64,000 nucleotides of DNA from Roseburia hominis A2-183 (GTDB lineage Bacteria > Bacillota > Clostridia > Lachnospirales > Lachnospiraceae): NCBI RefSeq assembly GCF_000225345.1, contig NC_015977.1, forward strand, positions 151,501 through 215,500, given 5' to 3'. Below the pieces are notes generated by a model that was not told the DNA's origin, searched no databases, and worked only from the letters and a program-made list of their open reading frames with translations. Of this stretch, positions 52,987-60,723 are shown in pieces. Each line of letters opens with the position of its first letter. Position 1 is the stretch's first letter. The position numbers were made by a program, and so were the translations under genes.

Positions 52987-53232
52987 ATGGAACAGGAAAT
53001 ATTGCATATATTACAGGAAATAAATCCATATATGGAAATAGAAACAGATACGAAGCTGTTGGAGGAAGAAATTTTAGATTCCATGGAGATATTATTGCTG
53101 ATATCTGAATTAGAGGATAAGTATCAAATACAAATTCCACTGGAAAGTTTACAGTTAGAAGATTTTCAAGATATTTTAAGCATTACAAAGTTCGTAAAAA
53201 AGCAAATTGAGGGTACGCAATATGATAACTAA
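52987..53232 (+). CDS. Acyl/peptidyl carrier protein (DltC-like)
   Basis: An 81-residue carrier protein. The phosphopantetheine attachment Ser is S32 in EEILDSMEILLL, with the usual acidic helix II after it. AGGAGG precedes the ATG. It overlaps the adenylating-enzyme gene by 11 bases and directly follows three SGNH-like genes, the same kinds of parts as a DltA-DltC-DltD D-alanylation system but without a DltB membrane acyltransferase. It should carry an activated amino acid as a thioester. Confidence 0.9.
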   Translation: MEQEILHILQEINPYMEIETDTKLLEEEILDSMEILLLISELEDKYQIQIPLESLQLEDFQDILSITKFVKKQIEGTQYDN

Positions 53233-54739
53233 TGTAACACAGTACTTGGATCAAAGAAAGATTGATAGTGGAAAAAAAGTGGCAATCTCAGACGGAGAAA
53301 AAAGTTTGAGTTTTGAGGAGCTGTATGATCGCTCACAAAGAGTAGCAGTAAGTATTAGGCGGAAAAATAATAACATAAATAACAGACCCATCATTATATT
53401 CGGCAATAAAGGAATAGCAGAGTATATAGCATTTATGGGAGTGCTCTACAGCGGAAATTATTATGTTCCGCTTGATGTAAAAATGCCGGTTCCGCGGTTG
53501 GAGAAAATTGTTCGCTTGCTACAGGCAGAAGTGGCTATTGTAGAAAACGAGTATGAAAGCCGCTTGCGCGAGGCTGGATATGAGGGAGAAGTCATTTATT
53601 TACAGGATGATCCGGCTATTGAGGAACAGCAGGTGCTTGAAAATTACAGAGGAAGAGTGGTGGATACAGATCCTGCATATGTTTTATTTACGTCAGGGTC
53701 AACCGGAACACCGAAAGGTGTTGTCGTGAGCCATAGGGCGATCGTTGATTACATAGAATGGCAATGCGCGTATTTGCCTTTTGATAAGAATACAGTTTTG
53801 GGAAACCAGGCACCTTTCTATTTTGATGCGTCGATGCCGGATATATATACACCGCTATGTATGGGAGTTACATTATATATTATTCCGGAAATGCTGTTTC
53901 TGGTTCCGAATAAGTTGGTTGATTATATCAATCAGTATAAAATTAATACATTAATCTGGGTGCCGTCAGCGCTGATGACATTAACAAATCGAAATTATTT
54001 TGAAAAAAAGAAGATTGATGACTTGCGGTTAGTGATGTTTTGCGGGGAAATAATGCCCAATAGGCATCTGAATATTTGGAGAAAGTATTACACCAAGACC
54101 GAGTTTGTTAATTTGTATGGACCAACGGAGGCAGCATATGCATGTACCTATTTTGTTGTAAATAGGCCGTTTGCAGATAACGAACCACTACCAATCGGAA
54201 AGCCTTGCGAAAATACGGACATAATTGTACTGAATGAAAATAATACAAGGGTTCAGCAGGGAGAAGAAGGCGAATTGTGTATACGGGGCACTTGCTTGGC
54301 AAACGGATATTATGATAACAAGGAAAAAACCCTTCAGGTATTTACACAAAATCCACTTAATTCATTATATGAAGATAAAATTTATAGAACAGGTGATATT
54401 GTAAAGTATAATGAATTTGGGGAACTTGAATATGTTGGAAGAACTGATTTTCAGATAAAACATTTGGGCTATAGAATTGAACTGGGAGAAATCGAAACCG
54501 CTACTTATGGATTAGATGGAATCAAGCAGTGCTGTGCAATATATCAAAAAGAGGCTGATAAGATTGTATTGTTTTGCGTTGGAGATTTGGAACAAACAGA
54601 GAAGCAGATATATACATACTTAAAGGAACATATACCAAGATATATGTTACCTGGGAAAATTATTTTACTGCAAGAGATGCCTCTAAACGCAAATGGAAAG
54701 ATTGATAGATTGCTGCTGGCGGGCAAGATACAACTATAA
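53222..54739 (+). CDS. Amino-acid adenylating enzyme (DltA-like)
   Basis: A 505-residue stand-alone adenylation domain that activates an amino acid with ATP and loads it on the neighbouring carrier protein. Core motifs: A3 FTSGSTGTPKGVV (156-168), A4 FYFDASMPD with D202 in the place that binds the substrate amino group, A5 NLYGPTEAAY (297-306), A7 YRTGDI (388-393), A8 GRTDFQIKHLGYRIELGEIE (406-425) and A10 NANGKIDR near the end. It is close in length to DltA (about 500). The ATG at 53222 lies inside the carrier-protein gene. The amino acid cannot be named from the pocket with confidence. Confidence 0.9.
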   Translation: MITNVTQYLDQRKIDSGKKVAISDGEKSLSFEELYDRSQRVAVSIRRKNNNINNRPIIIFGNKGIAEYIAFMGVLYSGNYYVPLDVKMPVPRLEKIVRLLQAEVAIVENEYESRLREAGYEGEVIYLQDDPAIEEQQVLENYRGRVVDTDPAYVLFTSGSTGTPKGVVVSHRAIVDYIEWQCAYLPFDKNTVLGNQAPFYFDASMPDIYTPLCMGVTLYIIPEMLFLVPNKLVDYINQYKINTLIWVPSALMTLTNRNYFEKKKIDDLRLVMFCGEIMPNRHLNIWRKYYTKTEFVNLYGPTEAAYACTYFVVNRPFADNEPLPIGKPCENTDIIVLNENNTRVQQGEEGELCIRGTCLANGYYDNKEKTLQVFTQNPLNSLYEDKIYRTGDIVKYNEFGELEYVGRTDFQIKHLGYRIELGEIETATYGLDGIKQCCAIYQKEADKIVLFCVGDLEQTEKQIYTYLKEHIPRYMLPGKIILLQEMPLNANGKIDRLLLAGKIQL

Positions 54740-54855
54740 AACTATAAAACCCGAATTGACTCAAGTATTTCCTGATACGAAGTAATCGTGAATAATAGAC
54801 CGATGGACAATTTGCGGAGAAATGTGGCGCTTGAAAGGTTATACGGAGGTTACAG

Positions 54856-55428
54856 ATGATACGTGACAGTTATTTAAAACAAATCGTAGAATTGCTTGAC
54901 AATATAAGATTTTCCGGAGAGAACGGTCTGGATAATACAAGCTACACCGAAAGCATGGAGCTGCTTACGAGACAGTTTGAGAAGGTCAGAGCGGGCAAAG
55001 GTCGGGTCTTTTTTATCGGCAATGGAGGAAGCGCTGCGATTGCAAGCCATATGACGGCGGACTTTATGAAAAACGGAGACATGAGAACATATAGCTTGTA
55101 CGATAATGCGGTTCTTACCTGCCTTGGAAATGACTATGGCTATGAACATGTATTTTCCAAGCAACTGGAATCGCTGATCGAGGAGGGGGATCTGTTGGTG
55201 TGCATCAGCAGCTCCGGGAATTCCGAAAACATAATAAGAGCAATTAAAACGGCAAAAGAACATGGGGCATATGTGATTACCTTTACTGGGTTTGATGCGG
55301 ATAATAAAGCGAGGGCGATGGGAAATTTTAATGTGCATGTACCGGTCAGACAATATGGGATGGTAGAATCCATTCACAATATGATGCTTCAGCAGATTGT
55401 GGACATGCTACATGAAAATAAAAAGTAA
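54856..55428 (+). CDS. gmhA: Sedoheptulose 7-phosphate isomerase, GmhA
   Basis: First step of heptose synthesis: sedoheptulose 7-phosphate to D-glycero-D-manno-heptose 7-phosphate. A 190-residue SIS-domain protein with FFIGNGGSAAIASHMTADF (52-70), CLGNDYGYEHVFSKQLE, the phosphate site CISSSGNSENIIRAI (116-130) and the C-terminal HNMMLQQIVDML. The expected metal-binding His residues of GmhA are in ASHM and near the last helix. CGGAGG precedes the ATG. Together with hddA and hddC-gmhB the full four-step GDP-heptose pathway is present, spread over 14 kb. Confidence 0.92.
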   Translation: MIRDSYLKQIVELLDNIRFSGENGLDNTSYTESMELLTRQFEKVRAGKGRVFFIGNGGSAAIASHMTADFMKNGDMRTYSLYDNAVLTCLGNDYGYEHVFSKQLESLIEEGDLLVCISSSGNSENIIRAIKTAKEHGAYVITFTGFDADNKARAMGNFNVHVPVRQYGMVESIHNMMLQQIVDMLHENKK

Positions 55429-55481
55429 CGTGTATGATTGTGTATGGTGGAATACGATCCGGAAAATGAAAGGAATCCCAC

Positions 55482-56624
55482 ATGAACCTATCCATCTGTA
55501 TCATTACAAAAAACGAAGAACAGAATATCGACCGATGCTTAAAGGCGCTTGCTCCGTACGGTCTGGAGACGATTGTGGTGGATACCGGATCGACGGACCG
55601 CACGAAACAGATTGCGGCGCGTTACACGGACAGGCTGTATGATTTCCCGTGGTGCGACGATTTTTCGGCGGCAAAGAATTTTGCGATAGAAAAGGCTTCA
55701 CATTCCTATGTACTGGTTTTGGACAGCGACGAGTTTGTAGAGCAGCTGGATCTGTCCGCGCTGGAAAAACAGATTGTCGCGCATCCGGGGGCGGTCGGCC
55801 GGATCCGCAGGCGGAATGTGTTTCACAGAAACGGGGAGGAGCAGGAGAACCGGGAGTGGATCAACCGCATATTCGCAAAAGAATATTTTCACTACGAGGG
55901 CAGGATCCATGAGCAGGTGACGCCACTGCGTGGCGCAGAGAGCGGTTATCGGACGTATGAGACGCCGGTTGTGATCTTGCACACCGGATACGATCTGCCA
56001 GAGCAGCAGAAAAAGGAAAAGGCGGAGCGCAACATCCGCCTGCTGGAGCAGGAATTAAAGCAGCTGGGCTGGGATGGAAATGCCGGGGCAAAAGACGGCG
56101 TCGCAAAGGCAGAGACAGCCGGAACAGATGCGAATGCTCGTTGGAGCGGGCAGATTCCGTATCTTCTGTATCAGCTTGGCAAGAGCTATTACATGATGGG
56201 AGAATACGGCGCGGCGTGCGGCTGGTTCGCGCAGGGGCTTTCGTTTGACCTAAATCCTGCACTGGAATACGTGATTGACATGGTGGAGACGTACGGATAT
56301 GCGTTAATCAACAGCGGGCAGGAGCAGACGGCACTGTTTTTTGAGAATATCTATGACGAATTTGGAAAAAGTGCGGATTTTCAGTTCCTGATGGGATTGA
56401 TTTACATGAAAAACGCACGGTTCACAGAGGCGGTGCGCGAATTTGAGAAAGCGGCCGGGCATGCAGAGTGCCGGGCACAGGGAGTGAATTCCTATCGGGC
56501 AGACTATAACATCGGCGTCATCTACGAGTGCCTCGGGAAAAAGGAAGAGGCGCTTGCCTATTACCGGAAGTGCGGCGGCTATGCGCCGGCAGAGGAGCGG
56601 ATACGCGAGCTGGGGCGGAGGTAG
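55482..56624 (+). CDS. Family 2 glycosyltransferase with TPR C-terminus
   Basis: A 380-residue protein. Residues 1-200 are a SunS/WaaE-like GT2: LSICIITKNEEQNIDRCLKA, TIVVDTGSTDRTKQIAAR, YDFPWCDDFSAAKNFAIEKA, YVLVLDSDEFVEQ, WINRIFAKEYFHYEGRIHEQ, VILHTGYD. Residues 215-380 hold TPR-like repeats (LGKSYYMMGEYGAACGWFAQ, FLMGLIYMKNARFTEAVREF, NIGVIYECLGKKEEALAYY). This domain order is found in enzymes that glycosylate peptides and in polysaccharide enzymes. AAGGA lies 7 bases before the ATG. A stretch around residues 195-210 is low in complexity (Gly/Ala/Asp). Confidence 0.85.
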   Translation: MNLSICIITKNEEQNIDRCLKALAPYGLETIVVDTGSTDRTKQIAARYTDRLYDFPWCDDFSAAKNFAIEKASHSYVLVLDSDEFVEQLDLSALEKQIVAHPGAVGRIRRRNVFHRNGEEQENREWINRIFAKEYFHYEGRIHEQVTPLRGAESGYRTYETPVVILHTGYDLPEQQKKEKAERNIRLLEQELKQLGWDGNAGAKDGVAKAETAGTDANARWSGQIPYLLYQLGKSYYMMGEYGAACGWFAQGLSFDLNPALEYVIDMVETYGYALINSGQEQTALFFENIYDEFGKSADFQFLMGLIYMKNARFTEAVREFEKAAGHAECRAQGVNSYRADYNIGVIYECLGKKEEALAYYRKCGGYAPAEERIRELGRR

Positions 56625-56635
56625 AAGAAAAAGCT

Positions 56636-56962
56636 ATGACAACGAGAGAAGAAGCATTGGAATACGGAATGTCATTTCCGGATGTCTATGTGGATACACC
56701 GTTTCACGATCCAAACTGGGTGCTGGTGCGTTCCCGGAAAAATAAGCGGGCATTTCTCTGGACTTATGAATATCAGGGACAGATGCGGATTAATGTCAAG
56801 GCAGATCCGGAGTGGATTGATTTCTGGCGGAAAGCGTACGAAGCAGTCATTCCGGGTTATCATCAGAACAAAAAGCACTGGAATACGGTCATCCTTGACG
56901 GCAGTGTGCCGGATGGAGATGTAAAGCGGATGATAGCGGAAAGCTACGATCTGGTTAGGTAA
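56636..56962 (+). CDS. MmcQ/YjbR family protein
   Basis: A 108-residue YjbR-fold protein with TTREEALEYGMSFPDVYVDT, RAFLWTYEYQGQMRINVKAD and KHWNTVILDGSVPDGDVKRM then IAESYDLV. The family has a double-wing DNA-binding-like fold and unknown function. It is not evidently linked to glycosylation. The start at 56636 is chosen because it gives the normal family length; an in-frame extension overlapping the previous gene is rejected. Confidence 0.85.
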   Translation: MTTREEALEYGMSFPDVYVDTPFHDPNWVLVRSRKNKRAFLWTYEYQGQMRINVKADPEWIDFWRKAYEAVIPGYHQNKKHWNTVILDGSVPDGDVKRMIAESYDLVR

Positions 56963-57045
56963 GGGTAGTGTCGTGCTCGTGCCTGGATATATGAGGGGAT
57001 GCAAATAGAGTTGTATTTGAGGCTACAGTTGGATTTCTACTATGT

Positions 57046-57074
57046 TTGACAGGGATCGAGGCGTTAAGTGTAAT
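57046..57074 (+). promoter_or_regulatory. Near-consensus sigma-A promoter of unclear target
   Basis: TTGACA (57046-57051), 17 bases, TGTAAT (57069-57074). The -10 box covers the ATG of the short open frame, and a terminator follows about 180 bases later, so any transcript would be short. Confidence 0.45.
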
Positions 57075-57222
57075 GGGACTGGCATTACTGGCAGTGGGGA
57101 TTTTATCCGGTTTAAAGGCTTATATGCAGAGCGTAGGAAAAGCAGCACTTCAGGCTATTCTGGGAGCAGGTACATCGGAGGTTGTGAAAGAGTTATTGAC
57201 TCTGGTGCTGCGGAAAGGATGA
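57073..57222 (+). pseudogene. Short hydrophobic open frame or gene remnant
   Basis: A 49-codon frame (MGLALLAVGILSGLKAYMQS onward, ending LLTLVLRKG) encodes one clear membrane helix and a second amphipathic helix. The frame stays open about 25 codons upstream without a good start. Codon use looks protein-like, and a terminator follows at 57251. There is no good ribosome site and the ATG overlaps a promoter -10 box. It is either a small membrane protein or the 3-prime remnant of a larger gene. Confidence 0.28.
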
Positions 57223-57250
57223 TAGCGATATCGAAAATGCTTAAAAGAAG

Positions 57251-57284
57251 ATGGCAGGGACAACGGGAACCCTGCCATTTTATT
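57251..57284 (+). terminator. Intrinsic terminator
   Basis: Perfect 9-base arms ATGGCAGGG (57251-57259) and CCCTGCCAT (57270-57278) followed by TTTTATT. Confidence 0.75.
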
Positions 57285-57476
57285 CGTGAATATTTTGGAC
57301 AGATAGATCGGGTTTATAATTTACATAACAGATCCGGGGTGGAAGCCTACATTAAATCCTTGCATGTGATATAAGGATAAGAACATATAAGGAAATAACT
57401 GGGAAGTAACTGGGAAATGACGTTGCAATTTCCCACCCACGGGCTTATAATTGGGGCAGTTAGGGGAGGGCATGCA

Positions 57477-59345
57477 ATGCAATATATGACATCCAGACAG
57501 AAAGCTACAGAATGGTCTGTCACGAAGCGTATGGTAAATTACTGGTGCGCAAACGGGCAGATTGAAGGTGCATACAAAGAAGGCAGCCGCTGGTGGATTC
57601 CAGTGGATGTAGAACGTCCTGGAGAAGAGGAGTGTTTGCGGCGCATGAGAGCGTACACCGTTCGGATTACAGGCAAGAAGAGCGTTGCGGTTGGCATTCA
57701 GGATTTTGAGGCGTTAAGACGTGATCAGATGTTTTATGTAGACAAGACGGATTTTATTCGGCAGTGGTGGGAATCTGGCGAGACGACTACGCTGATTACA
57801 CGCCCCAGACGTTTTGGCAAGACGTTGAATCTGAGCATGCTGAACTGCTTTTTTTCCGTGTTCTATGAAAATCGTGCGGATTTATTTGAGGGGTTGAAGG
57901 TTTGGGAAGAGAAAAGCTATCACAAGCTGCAAGGGCGTTTCCCCGTTATATTTCTGTCATTTGCAGGTGTTAAGGGGACAACGTTTGAGGCGGTGCTTCG
58001 GCAGATAAATTATGGTATTATAGAGGTATATCGCCGCTTTGAGCGGATACTTGACATGTCGCGGTTCACGGAAAGGGAACGACAGGATTTTGGCAGAATA
58101 TCATGGGACATGGATGCGTCCACGGCTGCGCAGTCCGTACGGCTTCTGACGGATTTGCTCTATGTGTATTATGGGCATAAGCCCATTATTTTACTGGATG
58201 AATATGATACTCCGCTTCAGGAAGCTTACTTTAATAGCTTTTGGGATGAGATGGTTTCTTTTGTGGGGGCTTTTTTTAATAATTCCTTTAAAACGAATCC
58301 ATCGCTGGGGAGAGCATTGCTGACGGGCATTACCAGAATATGCAAGGAATCTATCTTCTCCGACCTCAATAATATAGATGTGGTCACACAAACGAGTACG
58401 AAATATGAGACGGCATTTGGCTTTACGGAAGAAGAGGTAAAGGTGGGACTTGCCAGAGTAGGTCTGCTCGATTACAGGGAAAAAGTAAAAGAATGGTATG
58501 ACGGATTTACATTTGGACAGCGCAGGGATATGTATAATCCGTGGTCGATCACAAAGTTTATCGATGCAGAGGGGATCTTTGATACTTATTGGGCGAATAC
58601 AAGTAATAATAAACTGGTGAGCTCGTTAATCCGAAAGTCTTCAAAGAATATGAAGATGGCGATGGAACAGCTTCTTGAAGGAGAGATGTTACATGTGGAG
58701 ATGGACGAGCAACTGGACTTTGCACAATTGGAGTATCGGGAATCGGCTATTTTCAGCCTTCTATATGCGACGGGGTATCTACGCGTAAACCAAAAGAACG
58801 ATCAGGAATATGTGCTGATGCTGACGAACAAAGAAGTGGAGATTATGTTTCGACGCATTATACGGGAATGGTTTAACGATATGGATACTGGCTATGGAGA
58901 TTTCAGAAGAGCGTTGCTGCATGATAATATAGAAGAGATGAACTACTATATGAATATGGTCACGCTATCCACCTTCAGTTACTTTGACACAGGCACAGGG
59001 CGTGGTAATATTGATGAGACAGAGCGCTTTTACTATGGCTTTGTGCTTGGATTGCTGGCAGATTTATCAGATCAGTTTTCAATACGGTCAAACAGGGAGA
59101 GTGGTCTGGGAAGATATGACATTATTCTCCGCGCGCGGGAAGAAAACGGCAATTCTTACATTATGGAATTTAAGGTTTTTGACCGGGAGAGAGACGAGAA
59201 TATGAAAGCGTGCGTTGCAAGGGCGTTGCAGCAGATAGAAGAGAAACAATATGAGACAGAGCTTGTGGCAGACGGAATTGCGAGGGAGCGGATCAGAAAA
59301 TATGGATTTGCATTTGACGGGAAAAAGGTTCTGATCGGCTCATAG
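57477..59345 (+). CDS. AAA-ATPase-like / PD-(D/E)XK nuclease-like protein with N-terminal HTH
   Basis: A 622-residue protein. Residues 1-60 are a MerR/excisionase-like HTH (MTSRQKATEWSVTKRMVNYW, GQIEGAYKEGSRWWIP). Residues 75-330 are an AAA-ATPase-like domain: FYVDKTDFIRQWWESGETTT, the P-loop RPRRFGKTLNLSM and the Walker B box IILLDEYDTPL. The C-terminal part holds a PD-(D/E)XK-type core, GLGRYDIILRAREENG followed by SYIMEFKVFD, and a DUF1703-like end. This family is multi-copy in gut Firmicutes and Bacteroidetes and its role is unknown; an HTH at the front is less common. A GGGGAGGG stretch precedes the ATG; an in-frame ATG 20 codons upstream is less likely. It looks like cargo that is unrelated to the glycan genes. 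Confidence 0.82.
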   Translation: MQYMTSRQKATEWSVTKRMVNYWCANGQIEGAYKEGSRWWIPVDVERPGEEECLRRMRAYTVRITGKKSVAVGIQDFEALRRDQMFYVDKTDFIRQWWESGETTTLITRPRRFGKTLNLSMLNCFFSVFYENRADLFEGLKVWEEKSYHKLQGRFPVIFLSFAGVKGTTFEAVLRQINYGIIEVYRRFERILDMSRFTERERQDFGRISWDMDASTAAQSVRLLTDLLYVYYGHKPIILLDEYDTPLQEAYFNSFWDEMVSFVGAFFNNSFKTNPSLGRALLTGITRICKESIFSDLNNIDVVTQTSTKYETAFGFTEEEVKVGLARVGLLDYREKVKEWYDGFTFGQRRDMYNPWSITKFIDAEGIFDTYWANTSNNKLVSSLIRKSSKNMKMAMEQLLEGEMLHVEMDEQLDFAQLEYRESAIFSLLYATGYLRVNQKNDQEYVLMLTNKEVEIMFRRIIREWFNDMDTGYGDFRRALLHDNIEEMNYYMNMVTLSTFSYFDTGTGRGNIDETERFYYGFVLGLLADLSDQFSIRSNRESGLGRYDIILRAREENGNSYIMEFKVFDRERDENMKACVARALQQIEEKQYETELVADGIARERIRKYGFAFDGKKVLIGS

Positions 59346-59357
59346 AAGGAGAGTATC

Positions 59358-60593
59358 TTGAAGCATACCATTATCTATTTCATCGGTGTATACGACACAC
59401 TTGATTTATTTACCGGAAAATTGCGGGAAGCCTTTGAGACGATGGACTATGCGTCCTTTGTATATGACGCGCGGCTGCCGCAGAGCAAGGATGCCCTGCT
59501 GTCCCTGCTTGCGGAGAGTACAGCACCGGAACGTGAATTTTCGTGTGTGACATTTAATAATCTGGGATACAATCTGGATATGGAGGTGCCTGCGCCGGCA
59601 CAGAGCGTACGGGAGAACGATGCGTGTATACAAAAGGGTGGGACCAGAAATGTCTGGGAATATTACGGCATCCCGTATCTCAACATTCTGATGGATCATC
59701 CGTTTCACTATGAGAAGCCGCTGCGCCTGGCGCCGGAGACGTCGGTTGTGCTCTGCACAGACCGGAATCACGTAAAATATATCCGCAGATATTTTAAAAA
59801 TATCCATCAGGTGGATTTTCTTCCGCATGCGGGAGTGGAGCTGGGAAGCCGGCACAAGCCGCTTGCGGAGAGAGGGATTGACGTTCTGTATGCCGGAGCG
59901 CTTCCGATTTATACGGTGGCAAAAATGATACCGGATCTGTCTTCCATCCCGGAAGTGGACGGACAGCTGATGGCGGGGGATGTGCTGGCGGAATTGGTGC
60001 ACCATCCGGACCGGACGACGGAGGAAGTCATTGAAGAGTATCTTAAAGACCGGCGAAGCGATATCCCGGACAAGCGCGTGCAGGAGATCATTGTGCAGAT
60101 GCGTTTTATCGACTCCTACGCCACTTCGTTTTTCAGGGAGCAGGCGGTGCGTATTCTGGTGGAAAACGGAATCCGGGTCACGGCGTACGGTACGGGATGG
60201 GATCAGTGCGAGTGGAGCGGCAGCCCGTATCTTGATTACCGTGGAAAAGTTCTTGCGCCGGAGATCCTTCCGTCTATGAACGATGCCAAAATTGTGTTGA
60301 ACACGATGACCTGGTTTAAGGCAGGAGCGCACGATCGGATTTTTAATGGAATGCTGGCGAAAGCGGTGGTGGTAACCGACGATTCTACCTATCTGCGCCG
60401 CGAATTTACCGATGGCAGGGAACTTGTGATGTTCCGGCGGCAGGAGCTTGGAACACTGCCGGAGAGGGTGTTTGATCTGTTTGGACATCTGGAGCGGGCA
60501 CAGGAGATTGCAGATTGTGGATATGCTGCGGCGAGAGACGGTCATACGTGGAAAAGCCGTGCGGAGTATCTGAAGGAGTGCTTTCTGACCTGA
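59358..60593 (+). CDS. CgeB-like glycosyltransferase (type B)
   Basis: A 411-residue type B enzyme starting at TTG with AAGGAGA 6 bases upstream; no ATG is near. It shows KHTIIYFIGVYDTLDLFTGK, CVTFNNLGYNLDMEV, GIPYLNILMDHPFHYEKPL, VLYAGALPIYTVAKM, then FFREQAVRILVENGIRVTAY, AKIVLNTMTWFKAGAHDRIF, GMLAKAVVVTDDSTYLRREF and GHTWKSRAEYL. It is related to the 7499 and 16449 proteins. It likely acts in flagellin glycan assembly. Confidence 0.82.
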   Translation: MKHTIIYFIGVYDTLDLFTGKLREAFETMDYASFVYDARLPQSKDALLSLLAESTAPEREFSCVTFNNLGYNLDMEVPAPAQSVRENDACIQKGGTRNVWEYYGIPYLNILMDHPFHYEKPLRLAPETSVVLCTDRNHVKYIRRYFKNIHQVDFLPHAGVELGSRHKPLAERGIDVLYAGALPIYTVAKMIPDLSSIPEVDGQLMAGDVLAELVHHPDRTTEEVIEEYLKDRRSDIPDKRVQEIIVQMRFIDSYATSFFREQAVRILVENGIRVTAYGTGWDQCEWSGSPYLDYRGKVLAPEILPSMNDAKIVLNTMTWFKAGAHDRIFNGMLAKAVVVTDDSTYLRREFTDGRELVMFRRQELGTLPERVFDLFGHLERAQEIADCGYAAARDGHTWKSRAEYLKECFLT

Positions 60594-60628
60594 CGAATGC
60601 ACATGGGCGAAGATGGGAGCGGTAAATG

Positions 60629-60698
60629 TAAGCTTCTGCGCGCGGTAAGGCGAACAAAGGCGGTAAGTCTCTGCGCGCAGTACTGCAAAGAAGGCAAT
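60629..60698 (+). repeat. Imperfect 35-bp tandem duplication
   Basis: Two units (60629-60663 and 60664-60698) both open TAAG and share CTCTGCGCGC/TTCTGCGCGC and an AAAGGC/AAGGC end. It lies in the gap between two glycosyltransferase genes and has no clear function. Confidence 0.45.
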
Positions 60699-60723
60699 AT
60701 ATAGGATAGAGGAATGGACAGCT

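Larger units (their letters stand above)
56963..57476. other. 514-bp interval with a promoter, a gene remnant and a terminator
   Basis: This stretch holds no sound gene. It contains a near-consensus sigma-A promoter (57046-57074), a short hydrophobic open frame that conflicts with it (to 57222) and a terminator (57251-57284). About 190 bases of unremarkable, fairly AT-rich sequence precede the gene at 57477. It may be the scar of a lost gene. Confidence 0.5.

Noticed and set aside
52987..54739. A non-ribosomal peptide or fatty-acid synthesis fragment.
   Set aside because: There is only one stand-alone adenylating enzyme and one carrier protein, with no condensation, ketosynthase or thioesterase domain. 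A Dlt-like loading pair explains the parts better.
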